Origin: Verrucomicrobiota bacterium
GTDB lineage: Bacteria; Verrucomicrobiota; Verrucomicrobiia; Opitutales; Opitutaceae
DNA: 64,000 nt
Assembly (NCBI GenBank): GCA_023433275.1
Contig: JAEZDN010000022.1
Span: 1-64,000, forward strand
Direction of reading: 5' to 3'
Of the stretch, positions 10,210 through 22,592 are shown piece by piece. The notes beneath the pieces were generated by a model. That model worked only from the letters and a program-made list of their open reading frames with translations, ran no database searches and was not told the DNA's origin. Numbering within the stretch: the first letter of the stretch is position 1; each line of letters opens with the position of its first letter. A program made the translations under genes and the position numbers.

Positions 10210-10331
10210 GAAGAGATTGAGCTAGGAGAATGTTTCGAGGGCAGGCAAGCCGCCCGTGCGCTGGGCGCCGGTGGCCTGGCCCCCGCATCACCCGCGCACA
10301 GGCACTCCAGCGCCGCCCCGCCGAGGCGCCT

Positions 10332-13055
<2,724 letters not shown>

Positions 13056-13162
13056 GGGTCGGGTTGAGCCGGCCAGTTAGAAGCCTGCCTCGGAGGCTGA
13101 CAAGCTCCATGCGTTATCCGACGCGCGGCTTCCCCTGACCCCACCCCCGCCCCGCCGGGGGT

Positions 13163-15334
13163 TTACCTTTTCCCGTCCGGACCGCGGGATTCCTTCATTT
13201 CCATCCGGTCGGAGCCGCGGTTCCCCGACTCCCGCGATCCGCTCGGGGTGGCGGCCGGCTTGTCGTGGGAATAATACGAGTAATTGTTCGTATAATAGCC
13301 GTAATCCTCGCCGGTGCCGGTGGGGACCTGATTGAGGACGACACCGATGACCGGAACCTTGAGCCCGTCGATGATCTGCTTGGCGCGCTGGACCATGCTC
13401 TCGGGATTGCGCCGGTGCTGGATGAGCAGCACGACCCCGTCGGCGATGCTGGCGAGGACGGACGCGTCGCTCACGCCGATGATCGGCGGGGAATCAAAGA
13501 GCACCTTGTCGTAGCGCCCGCGGAACTCCTCGACCAGGGCGCGCAGCTTGCTGGCGTACAGCAAACCGAGGGTGACATTGTTGGCCGCCGAACCCGCGGG
13601 GATGAAATCGATGAGCCCGCTTTTGTCGCGCTGCACGGCCGCGGCGCTGGAAACCTTGTTGAGCAGGATGTCGGTCAGACCCGGTTCACGCTCGAGACCC
13701 GCCAGCTTGTGCTGGGTGGGCCGGCGCACGTCGGAATCGATGAGAAGGACCTTTTCCCCCGCGGCGGCCATGCACAAGGCCAGTTGGCGCAGGGTCGTCG
13801 ATTTGCCCTCGCCCGGCCCGGAGGAAAGCACCACGAGCACCGCGGACTTTCCTGCCGTCAGCGCCAGATTCAGGTTCGTCTGCAGGACGCGGTACGGCTC
13901 GCCCTCGGGGGCACTGGGATCGTGCAACTCCCCGGCCACCTCGGCCAGGTGCGGGATGACGCCCAGCACCGGGAGGTTCAGCTTGCCCTCGACGTCGGCG
14001 ACGTTGCGGAAACTGGTATCAAAATATTCCAGCAACACCGCGGCGCCCACGCCGAGGATGGTGCCGAACACGCAGGCAAACAGGATGTTCACCGCCCAGT
14101 TCGGCTTGCTCGCGAAGGTCGCGGGCTCGGCGACATTCAGGATCTCGATCGTCTTCTTGGGCACCTGGAAATCGATTTCGCGCTGGCGCAACGTGAGCTT
14201 GAGCGTGGTGAGCAGGCGCTGCTCGTCGTCGAGCTTGCTGGTCGCCTCCTCGAAGGGCCGCATGCGCTCGCGCGCGGAAAGGATCTGGTCCACCTTGGCC
14301 TGCGCGAGCTGGCGCTCCAGCTCGGTGACCCGCGCCTCGGCCTCCTTGAAGGCCATCTCGAGCGAACTTTCATACCCACGCAACTGGCTGTCGAGCTGCT
14401 GCTGGATCTTCGCGCTGTTCTCGATGGCGGCGAGCAGGTCCGGGTGCGCCGAGCCCAACCGGCCCATGAGTCGGGTGACATTCTGGTCCGACACGAGGTA
14501 AGCCTGGAGCAGGTTCTGGATGTTCGTGTCCTGGATCAGCTCCGAATTCACCAGGTTGCGCCGCTCGGCGATCGGGATGTTGCGAAACCGCTCCCAGCGC
14601 GTCTTGCGCCCGATGGCGTCAACCCGGAGCGCGATCAGCGAGTTCTGCATCTGCCGCAGCGTCTCGATGTCCATGTCGGTGTAGCGCTGGCTGAGGTCGA
14701 CCCCGGCGATGTCGAGTTCCTTGCGCAGTTTTTCAACGTGATCGCGCTGGGCGATGACCGCCTGCTCCTGCTTGTCGAGTTCCTTGCGCAATTGCAGGAG
14801 CCCCTCGCGCTGGTCGGAGGTCGCGAGCGAGATGCGATCCTCGGAATACACCCGCGCAATGGCGTTGGCGATCGCGGCGCAAAGGGCGCGGTCGCGCGCG
14901 TACGCATTGATCTCGATGATCGACGAGGCGCGCGAGGGCTCGACGACGAGCATCTTGCGGAGAAGGAAATTGTAGGTCCGCGCGGATTCCCAGCGCGTGC
15001 CGTCCTCCACCTTGCCGATGACCTCGTTCAGGTTGAGGGCGTCGATCACCGGGTAGATGATCTTCTCGGCCTGGATGATCTTGAACTGGTCCTGGATGAA
15101 ATAGGGATCGTAGGACGTGTTGCTCTGGCTTTGGAACAGCTTCACCTCGCTCTCGGGCTTTTGGACGCTGATCTTGGCGGTGGCCAGGTACCACTTGGGC
15201 AGCAGCGCGGTGACGCCCAGCGTGGTGAGGAGCACCAAGCCGAGCACCAGAAAGATCAGGCCCTTCCGGAGCCGCAACAGGCCGACGAAGTCGCCGAGCG
15301 TCGCGCTGTCCTTGGTCGACGGGAGATTAGCCAT
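13163..15334 (-). CDS. Polysaccharide co-polymerase / bacterial tyrosine autokinase
   Basis: This 723-residue Wzc-type protein controls polymer length and assembly of a surface polysaccharide at the inner membrane. It has a Wzz domain with TM1 (about 28-50), a periplasmic coiled coil (about 180-400) and TM2 (about 411-436). The cytoplasmic BY-kinase domain follows, with Walker A GPGEGKSTTLRQ (about 500) and Walker A' VLLIDSDVRRP (about 530). The tail is Tyr-rich (GEDYGYYTNNYSYYSHDKP), as expected for the autophosphorylated cluster. A beta-barrel protein gene starts just upstream (16-nt gap), so the two are probably co-transcribed. No Wza-type exporter is visible in the window. Confidence 0.93.
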   Translation of the reverse strand: MANLPSTKDSATLGDFVGLLRLRKGLIFLVLGLVLLTTLGVTALLPKWYLATAKISVQKPESEVKLFQSQSNTSYDPYFIQDQFKIIQAEKIIYPVIDALNLNEVIGKVEDGTRWESARTYNFLLRKMLVVEPSRASSIIEINAYARDRALCAAIANAIARVYSEDRISLATSDQREGLLQLRKELDKQEQAVIAQRDHVEKLRKELDIAGVDLSQRYTDMDIETLRQMQNSLIALRVDAIGRKTRWERFRNIPIAERRNLVNSELIQDTNIQNLLQAYLVSDQNVTRLMGRLGSAHPDLLAAIENSAKIQQQLDSQLRGYESSLEMAFKEAEARVTELERQLAQAKVDQILSARERMRPFEEATSKLDDEQRLLTTLKLTLRQREIDFQVPKKTIEILNVAEPATFASKPNWAVNILFACVFGTILGVGAAVLLEYFDTSFRNVADVEGKLNLPVLGVIPHLAEVAGELHDPSAPEGEPYRVLQTNLNLALTAGKSAVLVVLSSGPGEGKSTTLRQLALCMAAAGEKVLLIDSDVRRPTQHKLAGLEREPGLTDILLNKVSSAAAVQRDKSGLIDFIPAGSAANNVTLGLLYASKLRALVEEFRGRYDKVLFDSPPIIGVSDASVLASIADGVVLLIQHRRNPESMVQRAKQIIDGLKVPVIGVVLNQVPTGTGEDYGYYTNNYSYYSHDKPAATPSGSRESGNRGSDRMEMKESRGPDGKR

Positions 15335-15350
15335 GAGGCCGTCGCGCGGA

Positions 15351-16529
15351 TCAGAACGTGTACCGCACGTTCACCCCGGCGCGGTCGCGTTCCTGCTCGC
15401 GGCTGGGGTCGTCGGAGTTCACGTCATCATAGTCAAAGGTGCCGATGAGGGCCCAGTTCTTCGTCGGGCGCCAAGCCAGGGCGACGCCGAAGCGGGTCGT
15501 CTGCTCGTCGACGTCGACCTGCACGCCGGGGCGGCCCTGGAGCCGGGACGGCTCATAGGTCAGCGAACCCGACAGGATGAAGGGACCGCTGAGCTGGTGC
15601 TGGAGGTTCACGAAGAACCGGTTGACCTGGGTGTCCGTGAAACGCACCACGTCGGACGGTTCCTCGATCGTGTGCATGTAACCCGCGGCCAGGAAGGAGC
15701 CCTCGGCGTAGGTGTAACGCGAGCTCAGCTCGACATAGGGGACCGTGGTATCGGACGCGGACTTGCGATTGCGTTCCTCGAGACCCGCGCGGCCGGAGAT
15801 CATCAGTTTCTTGCCGGGGTTGTGCTCGAAGCCGGCGAGGAAGAAATTCGAGGTCTTGTCCTTCGTCGCGCCCGCGCGGTCGTAACCGATGTCCTGGTAA
15901 CGATACTCCGCCACGAGCTTGGTTTCGGGCAGGTATTGAAAGGAGGATTCCAAGCCGATGAGGTTCTCGGTGCGGTCCAGATCGAAGGCCAGGGTGGCCA
16001 GGTCGTAGGCGTAATCGACGAAACGATATTTCGTGACGAATGCCGTGCGCTGGTTGATGGAAGCCGTGTACCGGCCGTCGAACTGCCCGCGCTTGAACGA
16101 TTGGTCGGCATTGAGCGGAACACCCGCCAGCAGCGACTCGGGATTCTGCGCGACGATGTAGGCGGCATTCAGGTCGATGTTGGAATCCTGCGCGAACGAA
16201 TGGGCGAGCCGGACCTCCACGGTGTGGTTGGTGAGGTTTTTCTCGCCCGGACGATCCACCACGTGGTCGTGGCTGACTTCATAGGACGCCGAGAAAAACG
16301 TCTGGTCGCTGACCGAGCTGTTGTAGGAAATCTCGCCATTGATGCCGTAGACCATGCTGTCCATTGCGCCGGCGGGTGAGCCAAAGATGTTGCTGTCGTG
16401 CGAAACCGTCGCGCCCAGCCGATACGTCAGCGCCTTGCCCTGCTCCTGATCCGGAATGGGCGCATAAACCGCGAGGCCGACAGTAGGCGCCATCACGACA
16501 GTAAACAGCAGGCAGGGTAAGATTTTCAT
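15351..16529 (-). CDS. Outer-membrane beta-barrel protein of the polysaccharide locus
   Basis: This protein of about 392 residues has a signal peptide (MKILPCLLFTVVMAPTVGLAV). The rest alternates short polar/aromatic strands typical of a beta-barrel (for example TYRLGATVSHDSNIFG, TFFSASYEVSHDH, TAFVTKYRFVDYAYD). It ends in VNVRYTF, a C-terminal Phe signal for the BAM machinery. I start at ATG 16529 rather than the TTG nine bases upstream. It directly precedes the co-polymerase gene, so an export or secretin-like role for the polysaccharide is a reasonable inference. Barrels of this size accompany exopolysaccharide loci, but the substrate cannot be read from sequence. Confidence 0.82.
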   Translation of the reverse strand: MKILPCLLFTVVMAPTVGLAVYAPIPDQEQGKALTYRLGATVSHDSNIFGSPAGAMDSMVYGINGEISYNSSVSDQTFFSASYEVSHDHVVDRPGEKNLTNHTVEVRLAHSFAQDSNIDLNAAYIVAQNPESLLAGVPLNADQSFKRGQFDGRYTASINQRTAFVTKYRFVDYAYDLATLAFDLDRTENLIGLESSFQYLPETKLVAEYRYQDIGYDRAGATKDKTSNFFLAGFEHNPGKKLMISGRAGLEERNRKSASDTTVPYVELSSRYTYAEGSFLAAGYMHTIEEPSDVVRFTDTQVNRFFVNLQHQLSGPFILSGSLTYEPSRLQGRPGVQVDVDEQTTRFGVALAWRPTKNWALIGTFDYDDVNSDDPSREQERDRAGVNVRYTF

Positions 16530-16595
16530 GGTGGCCAAGGTGTTAGGTGTGCCTGACTTAAGAGGAGCAGCGCCGGCGGTGGCAAATCTATTTCC

Positions 16596-18356
16596 CTAAC
16601 GAACCACGGTCCGCGGATTCACGAGGAGGACCATGTTATCCGTCAGTTTCTGGGGCGGCAGGTTGAGGGGAAAACTCGCCGGCATCCGGCGCGTCACCAA
16701 CCCCGCGTACACCCCGCCCCACCCGCCCGTGTCGTTCAAGCTGATGCTATCATCCTTACGGGCCGCCAATTCCGTGAAAAACGGCCGGTCCAGCGTCACC
16801 GGCGTGAGCAGCAACGCCCCGATGTTCTGCTCCACGATTATTTGGGAAAAGTCGCGCAGCCGCTCCGGCTTGGCCCACACCCGCATCTGCCCGTACCACG
16901 CCGTGCCCGCCGGCACATCCGTGGCCACGCCGGTGCCCGCGAGGAACCGCGTCTGCACGTCCTTGCGCAACTCGATGAAGAGGCTCGGGAAATACGGCGG
17001 GTAATGAAAATGAATCTTCCGCGGCTCCAGGCAGTCCCGCGACAGCGGCAGGGCCTGCAGCATCAGGAGGCCGGCCGCGACCCATTTCCAATGCGTGGCC
17101 AGCCGCGGCTGGCTGTCCACGAGGACCAGCAGGAACCCGGCGCCGAAAACCATGATCAATGGGGCAAGGTAGTGGGCGGGCAGCCGGGGGCTTTCCCCCG
17201 AATTGAAGAAAGGCTGGCCCGCGAGCATTGCCACCAGCACCAAGGCGAAGCACCAGCGCACGCGGTTCACCGGCCCATGCCGGAATTGATACGCCAGACC
17301 CGCCACGAAAAACGCCGTGAACAACATGCCGCCGCCCGACCAGATCCGCGACTGCAGGTTTTGCTCGAGGCCCGTGAGGCCCTTGTTGCCCAGCTTGTTC
17401 AGGTCCAGCCCCGGCGCGTCGGCGCTCCCCAGGTTGCGCTGGGCGGCGGGTTCGGCCGTCGGATCGCCGGCCTTCAACGCCAGGTTTTGCCAGGCCAGGC
17501 CGAGCGGGTGCCCGACCACCAAGACATTCCGGACCAGCCAGGGCGTGACGACGAGCAGGAACACGCCCGCATACACGGCCAGCGCCGGCCAGCGCACGCG
17601 ACCCCTGATCCCCCAACCCATATAGGCCGCGAGCACGAGGCCCACGAGACCGCCCGAATATTCGGTGAGAAACAACAACCCCGCCAGCGCGCCCAAACCG
17701 GCCATCCTCCCGGCCAGACCGCGCGACCACCCCGGCGAATCGGCCAGCCGTTGCTCGACGCCCGCAAGCACATTGAAAAGCCCGAGCACGATCACCATGA
17801 AAACCGTCAGCCCGCTCAAGGCCGCCACCTGTTCCCAAAGGCTGAGGGACAAGGCCGTGCCGAGCGTCGCCAGCCATGCCGCGCGGCGGTCGAACAGCTG
17901 TTTGGCCAAGCGCCAGGTCAGTGCGACCGCGACCCAGAACAGTGCCGCGTTCAAGATGAGAATCGCGTAATCCGGAGCCCACCCGTCCGGCGGCACCGGC
18001 CGATGGGCCCACGCTGAGTCGGGCAGCACGGCCAACGCGGCGGCCATGACCACGGCATAAAGCGGCGCATGATGAATCTCCGGATAGGGTTTCACTTCGC
18101 TGAACCGTTCCCGCCGGGCATCGAGCACCGCATGGGTCTGCGGATAGTTCACCAGCGTCGTGAATCCCTCGCCGCGCGCGACCTGCCGGGCCAGGACGGC
18201 TTGCTGCATGACGAATTCATTCGGGATCCCGTGAAATTGTTTCCACGAATAGACCGTCGTCAGCAGCAAGGCCGCCAGCCCGAGGGCAACCCGGGCGACC
18301 CAGCGCGCCCCGCGGCCGCTTTCCAGCCAGTGGATGATTTCCTGGGCGGATTTCAT
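16596..18356 (-). CDS. Polytopic membrane glycosyltransferase-like protein (ArnT/PMT type)
   Basis: This 586-residue protein has about ten to twelve membrane segments (for example VARVALGLAALLLTTVYSW at about 20-38 and LAVYAGVFLLVVTPWLVRNV near 240) and periplasmic loops containing a YPEIHHAPLYAVVM segment. This layout fits the GT-C fold families that use lipid-phosphate sugars (ArnT/PMT/GT39-like). The catalytic acidic motif is not certain, so the donor and acceptor are unknown. The location beside the co-polymerase and barrel genes suggests a role in surface glycan assembly. Confidence 0.75.
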   Translation of the reverse strand: MKSAQEIIHWLESGRGARWVARVALGLAALLLTTVYSWKQFHGIPNEFVMQQAVLARQVARGEGFTTLVNYPQTHAVLDARRERFSEVKPYPEIHHAPLYAVVMAAALAVLPDSAWAHRPVPPDGWAPDYAILILNAALFWVAVALTWRLAKQLFDRRAAWLATLGTALSLSLWEQVAALSGLTVFMVIVLGLFNVLAGVEQRLADSPGWSRGLAGRMAGLGALAGLLFLTEYSGGLVGLVLAAYMGWGIRGRVRWPALAVYAGVFLLVVTPWLVRNVLVVGHPLGLAWQNLALKAGDPTAEPAAQRNLGSADAPGLDLNKLGNKGLTGLEQNLQSRIWSGGGMLFTAFFVAGLAYQFRHGPVNRVRWCFALVLVAMLAGQPFFNSGESPRLPAHYLAPLIMVFGAGFLLVLVDSQPRLATHWKWVAAGLLMLQALPLSRDCLEPRKIHFHYPPYFPSLFIELRKDVQTRFLAGTGVATDVPAGTAWYGQMRVWAKPERLRDFSQIIVEQNIGALLLTPVTLDRPFFTELAARKDDSISLNDTGGWGGVYAGLVTRRMPASFPLNLPPQKLTDNMVLLVNPRTVVR

Positions 18357-18438
18357 CGCGGGACCGCTTCGACCCCGGCGGGCCTGACATGGGAAAAAGT
18401 CCCGCGGGCGGCGTTGTTTGCCTGGTGAGCCGTCCGCT

Positions 18439-19812
18439 TCATCCGCGGTCCATCACGTCCAACTCCGGCCATTGGGCGATCTTGCGGTGCAAGGTGCGGC
18501 GGCTGATGCCGAGCAACGTCGCCGCGCGCGTGCGGTTGCCCCGGGCCTTCATCAACGCCTCCTTGAGCAGGCGCTTTTCATTGTCCTCCACCGAGAATGG
18601 ATTGGCCGGGGTCGGCGTGACCATCGAGGGCGGTGGCGCGGCCTCGCCCCGGAACTTCGGCTCGAGGTCGAACTCGCTGAGCTTGCCGCCGCGGCGCAAC
18701 ACGACGGCGTTTTCCGCGAAGTTGCGCAGCTCGCGAATGTTTCCCGGCCACGAGTAAGCCTGCAAATGCCGCATCGCGCCGGGCTCGACCTGCACGGGCT
18801 CGTAACCGTTCTCCTTCGAGTAGACCTTGATGAAGTGCTCCAGCAGCACGGGAATGTCGTCCGTGCGGTCGCGCAGGGGTGGCGTGGTGATCCGCACGAC
18901 GTTGAGGCGGAAATAAAGATCTTCGCGAAATTTCCCCTCCTTGACCATTTGTTCCAGGTTGCGGTTCGTCGCGGCCACCAGGCGCACGTCGACGGTGATC
19001 GTCTTGGAACTGCCGATCCGCTCGAAACTGCGGGTCTCCAGAAAGCGCAGCAGCTTGACCTGGATTTCCGGCCCGATCTCGCCAATCTCATCGAGGAAAA
19101 CCGTGCCGCCATCGGCCGATTCGAAACGACCCTCACGGCGCTCGGTCGCGCCCGTGAACGAGCCGCGCTCGTGGCCGAAAAGTTCGCTCTCGAGCAAGGT
19201 GGCCGGCAGCGCAGCGCAATGCACCGGCACAAACGGGGCCCGGGCGCGCGGGCTGGCCTGGTGGATCGCCTGCGCGATGAGTTCCTTGCCCGTGCCGGTC
19301 TCGCCCTCGATCAGGATCGTCGCCTTCGAGGGGGCGACCAACCTCACGCGGTCGATGACCTCGGCCAGGCGCGGGGAATGCCCGATGATCGCGCCGACAT
19401 TGAATTTCTCGTCGAGCCGCTCGTGCAATTGCTTCACCTCCACCTCGAGGGTCTTGGTCTTCAGCGCCCGCTGGATCAGGATTTCCAGGCGCTCGATCTG
19501 CACGGGCTTCGTGAGGAAATCCACGGCCCCGCGTTTCATCGCCTCGACGGCCGAATCAATGCTGCCGTACGCCGTCATCATGATCACGGCCGGCCGGTGC
19601 GGGAGCGCCAGCGCCTTGTCGATTACCTTCAGGCCGCTCTTTCCCGGCATGCGCAGGTCGGTCACGATGACCTCGAACTCCTGGGCATCCATCAGGTTGA
19701 AAGCCTCGTCGGCATTGGACGCCACCGACACGTCGTAGTTTTCCTGCAGCGCTTGCTGGAGCCCCTCCCGGGTGTGCTTTTCGTCATCCACAATCAATAC
19801 GCTGGGCACCAT
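18439..19812 (-). CDS. Sigma-54-dependent response regulator (NtrC type)
   Basis: This 457-residue regulator has three domains. The receiver (3-120) has acidic pocket VDDE and phospho-acceptor Asp in VIVTDLRMPG. The AAA+ sigma-54 interaction domain has Walker A GETGTGKE (about 172), the sigma-54-contacting loop GSFTGA (about 217) and Walker B GGTVFLDEIGEI. The C-terminal Fis-type helix-turn-helix is RGNRTRAATLLGISRRTLHR (about 425-445). It would activate sigma-54 promoters in response to a histidine kinase not present in this window. Its position at the head of the polysaccharide region, on the same strand, suggests control of those genes. Confidence 0.93.
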   Translation of the reverse strand: MVPSVLIVDDEKHTREGLQQALQENYDVSVASNADEAFNLMDAQEFEVIVTDLRMPGKSGLKVIDKALALPHRPAVIMMTAYGSIDSAVEAMKRGAVDFLTKPVQIERLEILIQRALKTKTLEVEVKQLHERLDEKFNVGAIIGHSPRLAEVIDRVRLVAPSKATILIEGETGTGKELIAQAIHQASPRARAPFVPVHCAALPATLLESELFGHERGSFTGATERREGRFESADGGTVFLDEIGEIGPEIQVKLLRFLETRSFERIGSSKTITVDVRLVAATNRNLEQMVKEGKFREDLYFRLNVVRITTPPLRDRTDDIPVLLEHFIKVYSKENGYEPVQVEPGAMRHLQAYSWPGNIRELRNFAENAVVLRRGGKLSEFDLEPKFRGEAAPPPSMVTPTPANPFSVEDNEKRLLKEALMKARGNRTRAATLLGISRRTLHRKIAQWPELDVMDRG

Positions 19813-19952
19813 GCGGCGATGAAGTCGCCCCGACGTAGGCCGGTCAACGGGAAATGAGACGAGGTGGCACAGGGCTCGTGCACTATACAGTTGAAACCCG
19901 TTCCCGCTCGCGGCTCCTTAGCGGCCATTCCCTGTCCCATTCTCCCATCCCG

Positions 19953-20354
19953 ATGAAGCGCCTCCTTTCTATTTTCCTCCTTCTTGCCTTGTTCATACCG
20001 TCGGTCGCGGCCGACAAGCTGAAGGACATCGCCATCCAGCCCGGCGAGACCGTTTACGCGCGCTTCGAAATCGAGCGCAAGAAGCTCCGCCTGGTCGGCG
20101 TCTCCCGCGAAACGGATCCGAATGCCCAGGTTATCTTCACGACCCAGCTGGACGCGGAAAAGAAGACGCTGAAGCTCAAGGTGGAGAACAAGCTGTCCAA
20201 GGACCTCGTGTACAAGGTCGTGATCAGCGCCAAGTCCCTGGGCCTCCGTTCGCCTGCCGTGGTCTCCCCGGTGGTGGCCGGCAAGGTGAGCTACGAGTCG
20301 TTCCCGGGGGCTGTCGAGGAAGTGCTGGCGTTTGATTTCAAGTTCCCGCGCTAA
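19953..20354 (+). CDS. Small secreted protein of unknown function
   Basis: This 133-residue protein has a clear signal peptide (MKRLLSIFLLLALFIPSVAA) followed by a compact, Lys-rich, beta-type sequence (DKLKDIAIQPGETVYARF). I start at ATG 19953 because the 33 codons upstream are not signal-like. No family is recognised. It is divergent from the NtrC-type regulator gene (140-nt gap), so both promoters must lie in 19813-19952. Confidence 0.75.
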   Translation: MKRLLSIFLLLALFIPSVAADKLKDIAIQPGETVYARFEIERKKLRLVGVSRETDPNAQVIFTTQLDAEKKTLKLKVENKLSKDLVYKVVISAKSLGLRSPAVVSPVVAGKVSYESFPGAVEEVLAFDFKFPR

Positions 20355-20465
20355 ACCGTTCGGGTCCGGCGTATCCGCCGCCGGCGAAACCGCCGACAGG
20401 ATGATGCCTGGTTCCCGCAATCCTGCGACCCAGGAGAAACCGCTGGCAGTGGCATCGTGGGCGGA

Positions 20466-20695
20466 GATGCACGGTGGAGAGTACAAAATACACCCGCCGC
20501 CGTCATCCTGAGCTAAGCGAAGGATCCAAGGGAAATGAAGGATGTGCGACGACCGCCTGGATCCTTCACTTCACTCAGCCGGAATCGTGCAGTTGGATGG
20601 AGGGGCGGGGCTTGACCGCGCCCTTTTCTCGCTGCGGGAAACGAGGACGAGGACGAGCCACGCCCCTACAATCGAGCCGTTCGACCGCGCACACT
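20466..20695. repeat. Second copy of the composite repeat
   Basis: In order: GGAGAGTACAAAATACACCC, the family A word with CATCCTGAGCTAAGCGAAGG, its inverted partner CTGGATCCTTCACTTC, GTGCAGTTGGATG, then a family B arm GAGGGGCGGGGCTTGACCGC closing with CACGCCCCTACAAT. The same order is found at about 140-380, so this is a conserved compound element and not chance. Confidence 0.8.
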
Positions 20696-20760
20696 GCGGA
20701 ATCGCATTCTCCACGAGCTGAGGCCCGGCGGCGCGAGCCCACGCCAGTGTTCGGCCCAAC

Positions 20761-20793
20761 AAAAAGCCGCTCCCCAACCCGGGAAGCGGCTTA
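20761..20793 (-). terminator. Terminator downstream of tRNA-Phe
   Basis: On the minus strand AAGCCGCT...AGCGGCTT forms an 8-bp stem followed by a T run. It lies 7 nt past the CCA end of the tRNA gene. Confidence 0.8.
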
Positions 20794-20799
20794 AGAAAG

Positions 20800-20875
<76 letters not shown>

Positions 20876-20950
20876 CCAAACCAAAGAGGCCGAGATAAAA
20901 GGGCGGCCTCCGGACGCGTCAACGGGTAATTTTGGTTTACCGCCGATCGC

Positions 20951-22207
20951 TCAAAGCTGACGGAAAACCAGCGCGGCGTTCTGCCCACCGAAGCCAAGAT
21001 TGTTGGTGAGCACCGTGCGGACCTTGGCGGTGCGCTTCACGTTGGGCACGTAATCGAGATCGCACTCCGGATCGGGCGTCTCGTAGTTGATCGTCGGCGC
21101 CACCTCGCCGCTTTCGATCGTCTTGACACTGATGACCGCCTCGATGCCGCCCGCGGCTCCGAGCAGGTGACCCGTCATCGACTTCGTCGAGCTGATCAGA
21201 ACCTTGCGCGCCGCGTCGCCGAAAACCTTCTTGATGGCGAGGGTCTCGAACTTGTCGTTGTACGGCGTGGAGGTGCCGTGGGCATTGATATAGTCGATCT
21301 GGTCCGGGGTGACCCGGGCATCCTTGAGCGCCCGGCTCATGGCCTGCGAAAGCCCCTTCCCTTCCGGATCGGGTTGCGTGATGTGAAACGCATCACAGGT
21401 CGCCGCGTAGCCGGCGAGCTCGCAATAGATGTGCGCCCCGCGCGCCTGCGCGTGTTCGAGGCTCTCGATCACCAGCACGCCCGCCCCCTCGCCCATGATG
21501 AAACCGTCGCGGTTCAGGTCAAAGGGCCGGCTCGCCTTCTGCGGGTTCTCGTTGTTCGTGCTCATCGCCTTCATCGAGCAAAACCCGGCGTAAGCCAGCG
21601 GCGTGATGGCGGCCTCGGCGCCACCGCAAACCATGACATCCGCCTCACCGCTGCGGATCATGCGGAATGACTCGCCGATGGCATGCGTCGCCGTCGCGCA
21701 CGCGCTGACGATGCCAAAATTCGGACCGCGTGCGCCAAGCTCGATCGCCACCAGGCCGCTGCACATGTTGCTGATCAGCGCCGGGATCATGAAGGGCGAA
21801 ACCTTGCGGGGGCCGCGTTCGAGCAGGACCTTGTGCTGGTTCTCGATGGTCCACATGCCGCCGATGCCCGAACCGATGATCACGCCGACGCGATCCGGAT
21901 CGGCCTTGGTCATGTCGAGCTTCGACTCCGCCACGGCCTGCTTGGCCGCGCAGAAACCAAAATGCGTGTAGCGATCGTTGCGGCGAACTTCCTTGGGGTC
22001 CATCAGGGTCGCCGGGTCGAAACCGCGCACCTCCGCCCCGATCTGACAGCTGTAATCCTTCGCATCGAAAAGCGACACGCGATCGACGCCGCACTTGCCC
22101 GCCAGAAGGGCAGACCAGAAGTCGGCGACATTGTGCCCGAGGGAGGTGACAACACCCATGCCGGTGACTACGACGCGGCGGGAAGGAGAAGAGGGTACGG
22201 TTTCCAT
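20951..22207 (-). CDS. fabF: Beta-ketoacyl-ACP synthase II
   Basis: This 418-residue thiolase-fold condensing enzyme elongates fatty acids by joining malonyl-ACP to acyl-ACP. The active-site Cys is in VSACATATHAIG (about residue 167). The catalytic His residues are in NAHGTSTP (about 307) and TGHLLGAAGG (about 345). Full length, with METVPSSPSRRVVVTGMGVV as the N-terminus. It follows acpP (84-nt gap), the usual fab cluster order. Confidence 0.97.
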   Translation of the reverse strand: METVPSSPSRRVVVTGMGVVTSLGHNVADFWSALLAGKCGVDRVSLFDAKDYSCQIGAEVRGFDPATLMDPKEVRRNDRYTHFGFCAAKQAVAESKLDMTKADPDRVGVIIGSGIGGMWTIENQHKVLLERGPRKVSPFMIPALISNMCSGLVAIELGARGPNFGIVSACATATHAIGESFRMIRSGEADVMVCGGAEAAITPLAYAGFCSMKAMSTNNENPQKASRPFDLNRDGFIMGEGAGVLVIESLEHAQARGAHIYCELAGYAATCDAFHITQPDPEGKGLSQAMSRALKDARVTPDQIDYINAHGTSTPYNDKFETLAIKKVFGDAARKVLISSTKSMTGHLLGAAGGIEAVISVKTIESGEVAPTINYETPDPECDLDYVPNVKRTAKVRTVLTNNLGFGGQNAALVFRQL

Positions 22208-22290
22208 CGTGGATTCAGGTGGAAAATAAAAACGCCCTACCGGGCCAGCACTTGGCCAGACGGTAAGGCGATCAGTTCAAAAGCCAATGG

Positions 22291-22554
22291 TTAGCTCTTA
22301 CCCGCCTTCTGCTGGATGTAAGCCGTCACGTCGCCGACCGTCTGGAGCTTTTCCGCGTCGGACTCGGGAATCTCGCCCTTGATCTCGTCCTTGAACTCTT
22401 CTTCAAAAGCCATGATCAGCTCGACGGTGTCGAGCGAATCGGCGCCAAGATCGTCAAGGAATGAAGCCTGCGGAGTAATTTGCTCCTCGTTAACATTCAA
22501 CTGGTTAACGATAATCTCTTTGACGCGCTGTTCGATGGTTTTCTGGTCGGCCAT
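22291..22554 (-). CDS. acpP: Acyl carrier protein
   Basis: This 87-residue acidic four-helix protein carries growing acyl chains on 4'-phosphopantetheine. The attachment serine is Ser40 in GADSLDTVE. I start at ATG 22554 (MADQKTIEQRVKEII), which gives the normal ACP length. Further upstream codons would add an atypical tail. It is flanked by fabG and fabF. Confidence 0.97.
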   Translation of the reverse strand: MADQKTIEQRVKEIIVNQLNVNEEQITPQASFLDDLGADSLDTVELIMAFEEEFKDEIKGEIPESDAEKLQTVGDVTAYIQQKAGKS

Positions 22555-22592
22555 GTGAGTAAAGTGAGGTGATAAAACGTGTGTGAAGAGGG

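Noticed and set aside
13265..15448. Plus-strand open frame opposite the tyrosine autokinase
   Set aside because: It is antisense to Walker motifs and membrane segments that are real; its own translation has no domain.
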